Part shown: positions 1-8,239 of the stretch, in pieces
Layout: each line of letters begins with the position of its first letter
Numbering within the stretch: the stretch's first letter is position 1
Assembly: GCA_965242795.1 (NCBI GenBank)
Contig: OZ251505.1
Location: forward strand, 1,426,001 to 1,490,000
DNA from: Bin18 sp965242795
GTDB lineage: Bacteria > Desulfobacterota > Binatia > Bin18
DNA: 64,000 nt
Reading direction: 5' to 3'
The notes under the pieces: generated by a model
Told to the model about the DNA's origin: nothing
The model's database searches: none
Seen by the model: the letters and a program-made list of their open reading frames with translations, nothing else
Program-made: the position numbers and the translations under genes

Positions 1-2
1 AT

Positions 3-458
3 GAAGTGTGGATCGCGACGGCACTTCTCCACCGCCAACACCCCGAGAGAAGCGACTTCACGGTCGGTGAGATCGTTCGGCAAGCCGAGGCGGCGAAAGT
101 CGCCGGAAGTCCTCTGCGTCCCGGGGTTCAGGTGCACGCCTATCTCCATTGCGTCGCCAACAAGGTGCCCAATTCCGGGCGTCACCGGATGCTGTTCGAG
201 ACTTCGAAGGGCCGCCGCCGACTTTTCAGACCCGGGGATCCCTGCCATCCCCGCCGCCTCTCGGGCAAGGACGTTCCGTTTGCCGACGACATCCCGGTCG
301 CCTACCGGAAGCTGCTCGACTGGTATCGCAACGAATACGCCGGCGACGCGGGCCGTGACGCCGATCCGATCTTGTCCCTGCGCGGCCTCGGCAAGGCGAT
401 CTGGGCGGATGAGGAAGCCGACGCCTACGTGGACCGGCTCCGGGAGGGGTGGGGGTGA
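3..458 (+). CDS. Uncharacterised partner protein of a PIN toxin, 5' end outside window
   Basis: The reading frame is open from the first bases of the window, so the N-terminus is probably missing; a GTG at 6 could also serve as a start and would give 150 residues. The visible protein begins WIATALL and contains GVQVHA and FRPGDPCHP. It shows no membrane segment and no recognisable DNA-binding helix. Its stop codon overlaps the GTG start of the PIN-domain gene at 455 in a GTGA arrangement, so the two are translationally coupled. That placement suggests the antitoxin or regulatory half of a toxin-antitoxin operon, but the protein does not look like a standard VapB, Phd or RHH antitoxin. The function is inferred from position only. 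Confidence 0.55.
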   Translation, partial: EVWIATALLHRQHPERSDFTVGEIVRQAEAAKVAGSPLRPGVQVHAYLHCVANKVPNSGRHRMLFETSKGRRRLFRPGDPCHPRRLSGKDVPFADDIPVAYRKLLDWYRNEYAGDAGRDADPILSLRGLGKAIWADEEADAYVDRLREGWG

Positions 459-829
459 GCAAGGTCTTCTGGGACACGAATCTCTTCGTATATCTCGTCG
501 AGGACAGGGGCGAACGGGCAGAACGGGTCGCGGCGCTCCGGCGGCGCATGATCGAACGTGACGACGAGATGCTCACCTCCGCCCTCACACTCGGCGAGGT
601 ACTCGTCAAACCAACCGAGACCGGAGACGAAGACCTGAAACAGCGCTACGAGCAGATGATCGTGACGGGCGCGACGGTGTTGCCCTTCGACCTGCGCGCC
701 GCCCCCAGGTTTGCGCAAATCCGCCGGGACCGTTCGATTCGGGCCCCGGATGCCATTCAGCTTGCCTGCGCATCGGCGGTGGGGACGGACTTGTTCATCA
801 CCAACGACGGGCGTCTGAGTAGAAAGTAA
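455..829 (+). CDS. PIN-domain ribonuclease toxin (VapC-like)
   Basis: A 124-residue PIN-domain protein, the usual VapC length. The acidic residues of the family are visible: D7 in the opening FWDTN strand, E48 in LGEVL, D99 in APDAIQLA and D118 in ITNDGR, which together would bind the metal for RNA cleavage. GTG at 455 is preferred over GTG at 449 because it overlaps the upstream stop (GTGA) and sits behind GGGAGGGG. VapC toxins cleave tRNA or rRNA when freed from their antitoxin. The upstream partner is not a classical VapB, so the pairing is inferred from the overlap. The coding sequence looks intact. Confidence 0.85.
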   Translation: MSKVFWDTNLFVYLVEDRGERAERVAALRRRMIERDDEMLTSALTLGEVLVKPTETGDEDLKQRYEQMIVTGATVLPFDLRAAPRFAQIRRDRSIRAPDAIQLACASAVGTDLFITNDGRLSRK

Positions 830-928
830 GGTCCAAGGGATTCACTTCATCCAGTCCCTGGAGAACGTGGTACTGTAGCCGTCGCGAATCGGAGGGAAAT
901 CTTCGAACCGAGACCCGGCCGGGCGGCG

Positions 929-2671
929 TCAGCGGGAGCCGTCCACGCGCACTGTCACGATGTCGATGTCGTGATATTGCTGGTGGCGGACGGACGCAGC
1001 GTAGTGGCGCAGCAGGCGGAGCGAGAGTTCGCGCTCGTTGGGTGTGTCGGCCTCATCCGTGAGCAAGATCATCCGGTCCTCGAGGTTCGTCTCCCCGACC
1101 GCGGCGATGAACTCCAGTTCCACCGTGCCGTGATCGTTGCGCGCGACCACGCGCAAGCGCCGTCCCTCTACGTCCGCGGCCTCTTCCTCCTGCCGGACGA
1201 GACTCAACAGCGTTTCCTCCCCCGCGGAACACAGGCGTTCCGTGGAATCGGCGTTCCAGCGGAGGCGGCCGGCGAGGTCGCGCAGGAGCGTATCGATCTT
1301 GGGCAGGACTTTGCCGTCCAACGGGACGTCCAGCCGCCGGCGGCGCGTCGCGGTCAGCTCGACGAACAGGGTCAGGACCATCGCGGTCAGGCCGCCGGCC
1401 GTCATGCCGTTGCCGAGCAGGCCGCCCCACGTCTCGCCGAGTTGCTCGGCGAAGATCAACCGGTTCTGGAAGCCCAGACCGATCCAGAACGCCAGCCCGG
1501 CGATCATGGACTTGCGGTAATCCACGCCGTCGTGGACGACGAGTTTCATGCCCTGGATGAAGAGCAGCGCCAGCAGCACCATTAGGTAGGCGGCGACCAC
1601 CGGCCCGGGAATCGCGAGCAGCAGCGCCGTCACCTTGGGCAGGAAGGCCAGCCCGATGAAGATGAGCCCGATAGCCACTCCGACGTTGCGTGCGCCGACG
1701 CCGGTGAGTTCGGCCAGCGGCAGGCTGGACGAATAGGTCGTGTTCGGCACCGTCCCGGCGAGGCCGGACAGCAGGTTGCCCACGCCGTCGGCGTTGACCG
1801 CGCCCTGCACGGTGCGGAAATCGGTCGCGCGCGGCGTGCGCCACGACACGCGCTGAATGGCGACCGAGTCGCCGATGGTCTCGATGGCGCCCACCAGCGT
1901 GACGAATACGAATGCCGGCAGGAGCACCCAGAAGCGCGCGTCGAACTGGAGATCGAACCCCGGCCAAGCGTTCGTCGGTATCCCGATCCAGGCCGCCGCG
2001 GCCACGCGCTCGGTGTCGTACACGCCGAACAGCGCGGCGACGACGCAGCCCACGCCGATGCCGATCATCGGCGCCCACAATCGCCACGTGCCCGTGGCGC
2101 GCAGTGCCAGGGCCGCGATCGCACCCACGGTTACCGCGGCGCAGGTCGGTGCCGCGGCCGGCGGCGTCCCCGCGGGCAGGTCGTCCAGCATATCGAACAC
2201 GATCGGCACGATGGTCACGGCGATCAACGCGATCACCGTGCCGGACACGACCGGCGTGATGATACGCCGCAGCAGCGAGAGCCGCGCGGCCAGCAGGAAC
2301 TGGAACAACGCCGACGCGACGATCAGCGTCGCCAGCAGCGCCGGCCCGCCCTCGGTCAGCGCGGTGGCGCAGACTGCGATGAACGCACCGGACGTGCCCA
2401 TGATGAGCACGTGGCCGGCCCCGACCCGTCCGACCCGCACGGCTTGCAGGATGGTGCTGGTGCCGCTGACGATCACGGCCATGAAGATCGTCCACGACAG
2501 ATACGTTTCGCTCTGCCCCGCGGCCCGGATCACGATGGCCGGCGTCAGCACCACGCCGCCCAGGCAGAGCAGCGCGGCCTGAAACCCCAAGCCGAAGGCG
2601 AGCGTATGCGGCGGCCGTTCGTTCGGTTCGTAACGGATGTCGTTCGTCTTGCCCGGCCCGGGTGATGCCAT
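929..2671 (-). CDS. Xanthine/uracil permease family (NCS2/SLC23) with C-terminal soluble domain
   Basis: Predicted inner-membrane nucleobase:cation symporter of about 580 residues. Residues 1 to about 450 form a series of hydrophobic helices, with the family's GAIETIGDSVAIQRVS segment and the NTTYSSS stretch where NCS2 proteins contact substrate. After the last helix there is a soluble tail of about 120 residues (from RRRRLDVPLDG) that an ordinary permease lacks. It contains ERLCSAGEETLLSL and ends ELSLRLLRHYAASV, which resembles the GHKL/HATPase fold of RsbW-type kinases only loosely. ATG at 2671 is chosen because a GGAGCGAGGA ribosome site precedes it; an open frame continues upstream to 2785 without such support. 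The substrate cannot be told from sequence. Confidence 0.88.
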   Translation of the reverse strand: MASPGPGKTNDIRYEPNERPPHTLAFGLGFQAALLCLGGVVLTPAIVIRAAGQSETYLSWTIFMAVIVSGTSTILQAVRVGRVGAGHVLIMGTSGAFIAVCATALTEGGPALLATLIVASALFQFLLAARLSLLRRIITPVVSGTVIALIAVTIVPIVFDMLDDLPAGTPPAAAPTCAAVTVGAIAALALRATGTWRLWAPMIGIGVGCVVAALFGVYDTERVAAAAWIGIPTNAWPGFDLQFDARFWVLLPAFVFVTLVGAIETIGDSVAIQRVSWRTPRATDFRTVQGAVNADGVGNLLSGLAGTVPNTTYSSSLPLAELTGVGARNVGVAIGLIFIGLAFLPKVTALLLAIPGPVVAAYLMVLLALLFIQGMKLVVHDGVDYRKSMIAGLAFWIGLGFQNRLIFAEQLGETWGGLLGNGMTAGGLTAMVLTLFVELTATRRRRLDVPLDGKVLPKIDTLLRDLAGRLRWNADSTERLCSAGEETLLSLVRQEEEAADVEGRRLRVVARNDHGTVELEFIAAVGETNLEDRMILLTDEADTPNERELSLRLLRHYAASVRHQQYHDIDIVTVRVDGSR

Positions 2672-2723
2672 GATGCGGTCCTCGCTCCGTTCTGCTGCGT
2701 GCTGCGGACTCGACGGGAACCAT

Positions 2724-2918
2724 TCACCCCGCCGCGGCGTGTTCGTAATACGGCGACGGCCCGTCCGGATACACGCGGAACACATGCCGGAAGACGTCGT
2801 CGGTCAAGACCCCGACGTCGTCATCCGAGTAGCTGGCGTCGGGCAGGCCGGTCTGCTCGTCCCACAGGAAGTCGTGAATTTTAACGGGCGCCGCAGCGCG
2901 CGGCGTTTCTTTTTCGCG
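2724..2918 (-). pseudogene. C-terminal relic of a type I restriction HsdR subunit
   Basis: Between the permease and the methyltransferase the minus strand holds 64 open codons with no start codon, bounded by TGA at 2919-2921 and ending TGA at 2724-2726. The translation includes KIHDFLWDEQTGLPD, DDVFRHVFRVYP and PSPYYEH. I recognise this as the end of the EcoEI-type HsdR C-terminal domain, which contacts the methyltransferase complex. The helicase and nuclease parts are absent. It follows the DNA methyltransferase gene on the same strand, the order expected of an old RM locus. It is best read as what remains after deletion of hsdR. Family assignment is from memory of the motif, not from a search. 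Confidence 0.6.
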
Positions 2919-2989
2919 TCAGCGGTCGCGGTGCCGACGCCGCTTCCGTTGATGCCCGCCTTACATTTTGTGGCCCCCCTAACGAGCCG

Positions 2990-5758
2990 TCACTTCGAAC
3001 CGTTTGCGAACGCGCCGGGCCGTTGGCCGCAGACCGTGGGCTCGTGCGCGGCGGCGTCGCGCCACCGGGTAACGGTCTTCGCCGGGATGCCCGCGGTGCG
3101 GGCCGCGGCTTCGTCAATGGCGCGGCGAACGGGACATTCGTGCATCTGCGGCCACGGAAGAAGCACTTCGTCCTTGAGCACATGGAAGGCGTCGACGAGC
3201 GGCGCGAGGTCGGCGACGTCGGGGTTGGGACACGGCAGGGTCCGCAGATTCGCCAGCGGGAACGCCGGGTAGATCAAGTCTTTCGTCCGCCGCTCCAGGA
3301 AAGCGACGATGCCGGGCGTCGAGTTCAGCCATACGGCCCAGGCACGGAGCGTATCACCTTCACCGTTCCGTGAAGTAACGGGAGACCACGCGCTGCCAAG
3401 CGCAGGCTCATCAGTCCACACCGCGGACGTGCGAACGAGATTCATGCGGAGCTTGTTACCGACGAGCAATCGGCTTGCCTTGGGCCAGAGGTTGGTTTCG
3501 GCGTAGGTCGCCTTGGGAACCTTTGCGGTGACCGTGCAATCGGGTGACGCTTGCATGGTCCGGCGTTTGTCGGTTTCGTGGTTCCAGAGAATGCGGTACG
3601 GGCCATCCGACGGGTCGGTGTCCGGGTGGCGGAAAGCGTCTCGGATGCGGCGGCCTTCCGGTCCCACGTGTGCCATGCTTCCCAGCGGCAGCAGCCGGTT
3701 GCCGGCCAACGCTTGCAGGTCGGCAATGGCTTCGGGCAGCACGGCATCGTAGAACAACGCCGCGCTCCAATCGCCGTCGCGGATTTTCGGCCACGGCTGT
3801 TCCGTGACGCGACCGTACCGCTTGATGGCGGCGCCGCTCTCAATGGCGGCGGCCAAATCGAGCGCCTCGTGTTCGTTCTTCGGGTTCCGGTGCAGTTGGA
3901 CGAACTTGGTCGGCCCGGCCGCGCCCACCCTTCGGCGGGCGAGAATCATCGACTCGTGGATGTGCGTATTCTCGGAAAAGAAGATGCGCTGCGGGTCGTG
4001 CGAGGTGAGGACGGTGTCGATCTGGAACCGGGCGGCGAGGAACCGGCGTTCTTCCGCCCCCGCGGGATTGGCGACCGCCGTCGTCGGGAGCACCTTGGCG
4101 AGGACCCCGGAGGCGGGCTGGCACATCTGGTCGGCGAGTGGGGTGAAGAACGTACTGATGCTGGTCTGATCGATCACGGCTGCCGCTGTCGGGTCCGTGG
4201 CCTGCAACGCCTCCGCGATCTGGATTTCGCGCTGCTGGAGTGCCTTCCGCGTCGCCGGGCTCATCTGGCCGTTGCGGATGTCGTTCCGCGTGAACGGTGG
4301 ATTCATGATGACCAGGTCGTGGGGCTGCGTGATGTCCTGCTTCAGGTGGTCGGCTTCGCTGTGGGCTGTCGTCCGATCCAGGCTTTCGCGGGTGGCGCGC
4401 GTACTGACGAGCGGGGCCAGCAGGTTGCGTTCGTTGAGGGTGAGAATTTCGAGGGACCCGGCCATCGGCTGTCCGTCGATCACGCCGTGCTGCATCGTGT
4501 AGAGCGGCATGCGGTGGTAATCCACCGCGGGCGCGCCCATCGTCAGGTTGCAGGCGGCGAGTTGGACGCCGTGGCGGTTGATGTCGAGCCCGCACAGGAC
4601 TTGTTGGACGAGGGTGAGATGGACGTACTCCGGCGCGGCGTCCCGCCCCGCGGCTTCGATGTGCCGATCGCGCACCGCGTGGAGCGTCGCCATCAACAGG
4701 GTGCCCGTTCCGCACGCCGGGTCGATGATGCGGAGCTTCTCTACGGCTTCCGGGCCCTTCCAGTCACAGGGGATGAAGCCGATTGCCAACCGGGCGAGCA
4801 ACATGGCCGCGGGCGCGCTGGTATAGAACGAGCCGTCGTACCGGGCGCTGCGCAACAGCCAGTGGTAGAGCGGGCCGGCGTGGTCGAACGCGATTTCGTT
4901 GAGCCGGTTCTTCAGACCGGTCGCGAGGCCGGCGAGCATCACCAACGCTTTCTCGCACTCTACACCGGGCGGGAGGTTTTCGAGGCACGCCAGCGCGGGC
5001 TCGAATACGGGCGCGTAGTCCACGCGGAGAATCTTCGTCCAAGCGTCGGCGAGCGCCGACCGGATGTCGGGTGCCGCGGCGCATTCGGCAGGCGTCGGCA
5101 CGTCGCTGCCCGCGAAGCGGTGCTCCAGACGCGCGTGGAGCAGGCAGGCGTTGGCGATGATGAGCAGGCCGACCCGCAGCGCCCGGTCGTCGGAGGGTCT
5201 GTCGATGGGAAGCGCCAGGGTCTTGGCGAGCCCTTCGCGGGCCGCACGACGTTGGACGTCCCATCGGGTGCCGGCCCGGTCGATGGCCCATTCGAGCATC
5301 CCCGCCACGGTCCCGCCCTGTTGCGTCGTATTCCGTATCACCGTTGCCATGTCCGCGACGGACCCGACCTGCCAATGCGGGGCGTCGTCGTCCGCGCCGA
5401 CGAGTGCCCAGTGCAGTTCGCGAGTCTGTTCGAGCCGGCGGCGGGTTTCGGTCGTGGGCACCGCTTCCGCGATTTCCCTGGGGTAACAGAGCGCGAGACC
5501 CATGACCTCGCTTCCCTCTCGCACTTTCCTGAGATGTTTCTGGACCTGCGCCACCGCGGCGGTCTTCTTCGCGCGGGTCGCGCCGATCTTGGCTTCGCCG
5601 AATATCGGCCGCAGCCCCTCGCCGAAAGGCCAGATGACGAGGTCGGGTGCGGACGCGGCGTCCCGGCGTTCGGCGATCGTCTGGAGATGCTGCGTCTCGT
5701 TGAGAATCAGGCTGAGAATCGTATTCGCCGATTCTTCCCGGACGTTGTGTCTGGTCAT
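2990..5758 (-). CDS. N6-adenine DNA methyltransferase with N-terminal nuclease motif (type IIG-like RM enzyme)
   Basis: A 922-residue protein. Near the N-terminus P38-D39 is followed by E55-A56-K57, the spacing of a PD-(D/E)XK nuclease site, inside a hydrophobic strand context (DLVIWP and PIFGEAKIG). The gamma-class methyltransferase core follows: SAM motif I DPACGTGTLL at about 345-354 and catalytic motif IV NPPF at about 486-489. The C-terminal third would be target recognition. This order (nuclease, helical linker, methylase, TRD) is that of single-chain type IIG enzymes such as the MmeI and Eco57I groups. ATG at 5758 is taken over an upstream in-frame start at 5833 because the family-like MTRHN...NTIL helix begins there. 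An HsdR relic lies just downstream, so a type I HsdM ancestry is the alternative. Confidence 0.8.
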   Translation of the reverse strand: MTRHNVREESANTILSLILNETQHLQTIAERRDAASAPDLVIWPFGEGLRPIFGEAKIGATRAKKTAAVAQVQKHLRKVREGSEVMGLALCYPREIAEAVPTTETRRRLEQTRELHWALVGADDDAPHWQVGSVADMATVIRNTTQQGGTVAGMLEWAIDRAGTRWDVQRRAAREGLAKTLALPIDRPSDDRALRVGLLIIANACLLHARLEHRFAGSDVPTPAECAAAPDIRSALADAWTKILRVDYAPVFEPALACLENLPPGVECEKALVMLAGLATGLKNRLNEIAFDHAGPLYHWLLRSARYDGSFYTSAPAAMLLARLAIGFIPCDWKGPEAVEKLRIIDPACGTGTLLMATLHAVRDRHIEAAGRDAAPEYVHLTLVQQVLCGLDINRHGVQLAACNLTMGAPAVDYHRMPLYTMQHGVIDGQPMAGSLEILTLNERNLLAPLVSTRATRESLDRTTAHSEADHLKQDITQPHDLVIMNPPFTRNDIRNGQMSPATRKALQQREIQIAEALQATDPTAAAVIDQTSISTFFTPLADQMCQPASGVLAKVLPTTAVANPAGAEERRFLAARFQIDTVLTSHDPQRIFFSENTHIHESMILARRRVGAAGPTKFVQLHRNPKNEHEALDLAAAIESGAAIKRYGRVTEQPWPKIRDGDWSAALFYDAVLPEAIADLQALAGNRLLPLGSMAHVGPEGRRIRDAFRHPDTDPSDGPYRILWNHETDKRRTMQASPDCTVTAKVPKATYAETNLWPKASRLLVGNKLRMNLVRTSAVWTDEPALGSAWSPVTSRNGEGDTLRAWAVWLNSTPGIVAFLERRTKDLIYPAFPLANLRTLPCPNPDVADLAPLVDAFHVLKDEVLLPWPQMHECPVRRAIDEAAARTAGIPAKTVTRWRDAAAHEPTVCGQRPGAFANGSK

Positions 5759-5836
5759 ACGCAGGTTCCGATGAGTGGTGGCAACGAAGAGAGAAAGTCG
5801 GATGTGGACCCCTGCCGGAAGACGGACGCCCACGGT

Positions 5837-7069
5837 TCAGGCCCACAACTGGGAGACCGGAAGCGCCCGCAACTTCTTGCCGAACGGCACGACCGCGGCG
5901 CCGGTATAGAGCACCACCCCCCTGACGAACCGGGAGCCGGCGATGTCCGCCAGCGCTTCGAGGCCGCGGAAGTCGCGCTTCTGCAACGATGCGGCACACT
6001 TCACTTCCACGCCGACGAGGCGGCCGGCCCGGTCTTCCAGCACCAGATCCACTTCGGCGCCCGCCTCGGTGCGGAAGTGGAACAGCCCGCACCGCCGTTC
6101 CGACCAGCCCAGTTGTTTGACCAATTCCATCGCCACGAAGTTTTCGAGGACGTGGCCGAGCCGCGTCCGGTCGCGCCGCAGCCGGTTCGTATCGACTTCG
6201 AGCAGGTGGGCCAGCAGCCCGGTGTCGGCCAGCAACAGCTTCGGCGCTTTCGTCAGCCGTTTTCCAAGATTGGAGAACCATGCGGGTAGTAGGCGCACGA
6301 GAAACGTAGCTTCCATCAGCGCCAGATAGCGTTTCAGAGTCGTCTGCGGAATGGCGAGCATCCGGGCCAAGTCCGCATAATTGACCAGTTGGCCGGCCCG
6401 CGCCGCCACCAGCGCCAGCAGCCGGGGCATCTCCGACAGGCGTTCGACGTTCGCCAGGTCGCGCACATCGCGTTGCAGAATGGCGTTGAGATAGGAGTCG
6501 AACCACGCCCGGCGGCGGGCGACGTTTCTGCGCGTCTGGACCTCGGGATACCCCCCTCTGCAAATCCGTTCGATGAGCGTCCGTTCCGTATCCGGTGCCG
6601 TGTCGGGCGTCAGGAGTTTCGCACGGAACATGCGGTCGATGAACGTCTCTCGCACGCCGCACAACTCACCCTGCGAGAACGGCCAAAGCGTATGCACCTC
6701 CATTCGTCCGGCGAGCGATTCGGCAAGCTTGGGGAGGGACAGGACGCTGGCCGAGCCGGTCAACAAGAACTGTCCCGGACCGCGGTCGGCATCGACCGCG
6801 GCCTTGATCGCCAGCGCCAGGGCGGGCGCCCGTTGCGCCTCGTCGATGACCACGGGCCGGTCGAGCCCGGCGACGAATCCCTCCGGGTCGTCGATCGCCG
6901 CGGCGCGCGCGGCCGCGGCATCGAGCGTCAGATACCGCGCGCTATGGCCCTGCTCGGCCAGCGCGCGCACGAGCGTACTCTTCCCGGTCTGACGGGCGCC
7001 CTGCAGGGACAGGACCGGCGTATCGCGCAACCCGTCGAGCAGACGCCGGGTCGCATGGCGGCTAATCAC
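5837..7069 (-). CDS. AAA-type ATPase with DUF4143 C-terminal domain
   Basis: A 410-residue protein of the widespread ATPase/DUF4143 family. Walker A GARQTGKST lies at about 24-32, Walker B is VVIDEAQ, and a sensor-like LLTGSAS follows. The second half carries the winged-helix-like YADLARML and the C-terminal AEVDLVLED...GVEVKC, a degenerate PD-(D/E)XK-like core. GTG at 7069 is chosen because translation then starts (M)ISRHATRRLL, the usual opening of the family; an in-frame TTG at 7105 lies within a perfect inverted repeat. The role of these proteins is not established; they are common in accessory islands. It sits 78 bp upstream of the methyltransferase gene on the same strand. Confidence 0.88.
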   Translation of the reverse strand: MISRHATRRLLDGLRDTPVLSLQGARQTGKSTLVRALAEQGHSARYLTLDAAAARAAAIDDPEGFVAGLDRPVVIDEAQRAPALALAIKAAVDADRGPGQFLLTGSASVLSLPKLAESLAGRMEVHTLWPFSQGELCGVRETFIDRMFRAKLLTPDTAPDTERTLIERICRGGYPEVQTRRNVARRRAWFDSYLNAILQRDVRDLANVERLSEMPRLLALVAARAGQLVNYADLARMLAIPQTTLKRYLALMEATFLVRLLPAWFSNLGKRLTKAPKLLLADTGLLAHLLEVDTNRLRRDRTRLGHVLENFVAMELVKQLGWSERRCGLFHFRTEAGAEVDLVLEDRAGRLVGVEVKCAASLQKRDFRGLEALADIAGSRFVRGVVLYTGAAVVPFGKKLRALPVSQLWA

Positions 7070-7090
7070 GTGCCGGAATGTAGCCGTTGT

Positions 7091-7131
7091 GTGGCTGGAA
7101 ATCAACCATTCAGTGGATGATTTCCAGCCAC
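7091..7131. promoter_or_regulatory. Perfect 14-bp inverted repeat upstream of the DUF4143 ATPase gene
   Basis: GTGGCTGGAAATCA at 7091-7104 is the exact reverse complement of 7118-7131, with a 13-nt loop. It lies 22 bp before the proposed GTG start of the ATPase gene. The symmetry and position suit an operator for a dimeric regulator or a 5' UTR hairpin. The same GGTGGCTGGAAA word recurs once more at about 7173-7184. Confidence 0.45.
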
Positions 7132-7187
7132 GTAGCAGCGGATTTCCAAGCGTCGTTCAACTCAGGAAAGGAGGTGGCTGGAAAGGC

Positions 7188-7222
7188 GAACGCCCTGCCG
7201 CCGGTGGACGGACAGGGCGTTC
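7188..7222 (-). terminator. Hairpin terminator behind the initiator tRNA gene
   Basis: Arms 7188-7197 and 7213-7222 pair perfectly over 10 bp (GAACGCCCTG with CAGGGCGTTC) around a 15-nt loop. On the minus strand the hairpin starts 5 nt after the tRNA 3' end and is followed by a short pyrimidine run (CCTTTCC). The U-tract is weak, so efficiency is uncertain. Confidence 0.6.
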
Positions 7223-7227
7223 ACAGG

Positions 7228-7301
<74 letters not shown>

Positions 7302-7402
7302 CAGGTTGGCGCAACGTTCGTTGCGATGAGAAAGCCTAGCGCCCGGAGCTTGGCTGGTCAAGGCCGTACGTCGGGGGAGTGCGCAGTTCGTACTTGCCTT
7401 CA

Positions 7403-7440
7403 CCCCCTCTCCCTGACCCTCTCCCACCAAGGGAGAGGGG
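7403..7440. repeat. Dispersed palindrome, CCCTCTCCC/GGGAGAGGG family
   Basis: CCCTCTCCC at 7417-7425 pairs with GGGAGAGGG at 7431-7439. It is preceded by an extra CCCTCTCCCTGA unit at 7405-7416. Related copies lie near 11342, 12937, 23232, 45206 and 49645, always between genes. Confidence 0.7.
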
Positions 7441-7459
7441 AGTAGGAGGAACCGAGGCG

Positions 7460-8239
7460 CTACGCGTTGGGGCGGAACCGCGGAGGGGCGGTTTCGACGA
7501 GGCGTTTGAGTTGTTTGATCTCTTGCGGCTTGAGGGCGCGGTAGCCGCCGACCGGGACGTCGAGACTCAGCGGGCCGTACTGGACGCGCAGCAGCTTTTC
7601 CACACGGTAGCCGAGCGCTTCGCACATGCGCCGCACCTCGCGGTTGCGGCCCTCGCGGAGCACCAGTTCCAGCCACGTCTTGCGGGGGGTGGCGCGCAGC
7701 ACGCGCACCGCGGCGGGCGCGGCGCGGCTGCCATCGTCCAGCAACACGCCGTGGCGGAGTGCGGACAGCGCGGGCGGGGCGACCACGCCGGCCAGCTTGG
7801 CTTGGTAGGTGCGCGGGACCCGGAAGCGGGGGTGCAGCAGGCGCTCGGTCAGGGCGCCGTCGTTGGTGAGCAGCAGCAGGCCGGACGAGGCGTAGTCGAG
7901 GCGCCCGACCGGGAAGACGCGCTCGCGCACCTCGGAGAGCAGGGCGCGCACCGTCGGCCGGCCTTCTGGGTCCTTGAGCGTGCTGACCACGCCGGGCGGT
8001 TTGTGCAGCAGGAAGTAGAGCGGACCCGCGGGGGCCTCGACGATCTGCCCGTCGACCTCGATCCGGTCGCGGCGCGCGTCAGCCTTGCTCCCCGGTTGCG
8101 TGACCGTTTGCCCATTCACGCGCACCCGCCCCGCCCGGATCAGCGTCTCCGCGGTGCGCCGCGACGTCACCCCCGCCCGACTCAGAATCTTCTGCAGCCG
8201 TTGCGGCGCGCCGGTCGGTGGGCGAGTCCGTTTCGGCAT
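7460..8239 (-). CDS. rluB: 23S rRNA pseudouridine synthase, RsuA/RluB family
   Basis: A 259-residue enzyme converting a specific rRNA uridine to pseudouridine. An N-terminal S4 RNA-binding domain (QRLQKILSRAGVTSRRTAE, about 12-70) precedes the catalytic domain. The catalytic aspartate lies in VGRLDYASSGLLLLTNDG, and the GRNREVRRMCEALGY motif of the RluB/RluE/RluF subgroup follows. The ATG at 8239 (MPKRTRPP) lies inside the end of scpB, so the two genes overlap by about 160 nt in different frames. The order scpA-scpB-rluB is very common in bacteria. The choice of RluB over RsuA rests on this neighbourhood. Confidence 0.92.
   Translation of the reverse strand: MPKRTRPPTGAPQRLQKILSRAGVTSRRTAETLIRAGRVRVNGQTVTQPGSKADARRDRIEVDGQIVEAPAGPLYFLLHKPPGVVSTLKDPEGRPTVRALLSEVRERVFPVGRLDYASSGLLLLTNDGALTERLLHPRFRVPRTYQAKLAGVVAPPALSALRHGVLLDDGSRAAPAAVRVLRATPRKTWLELVLREGRNREVRRMCEALGYRVEKLLRVQYGPLSLDVPVGGYRALKPQEIKQLKRLVETAPPRFRPNA

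Noticed and set aside
3551..6289. A 912-codon open frame on the plus strand
   Set aside because: It lies opposite the methyltransferase and ATPase genes; the translation is Arg/Gly/Val-rich without motifs, typical of antisense shadows in high-GC DNA.
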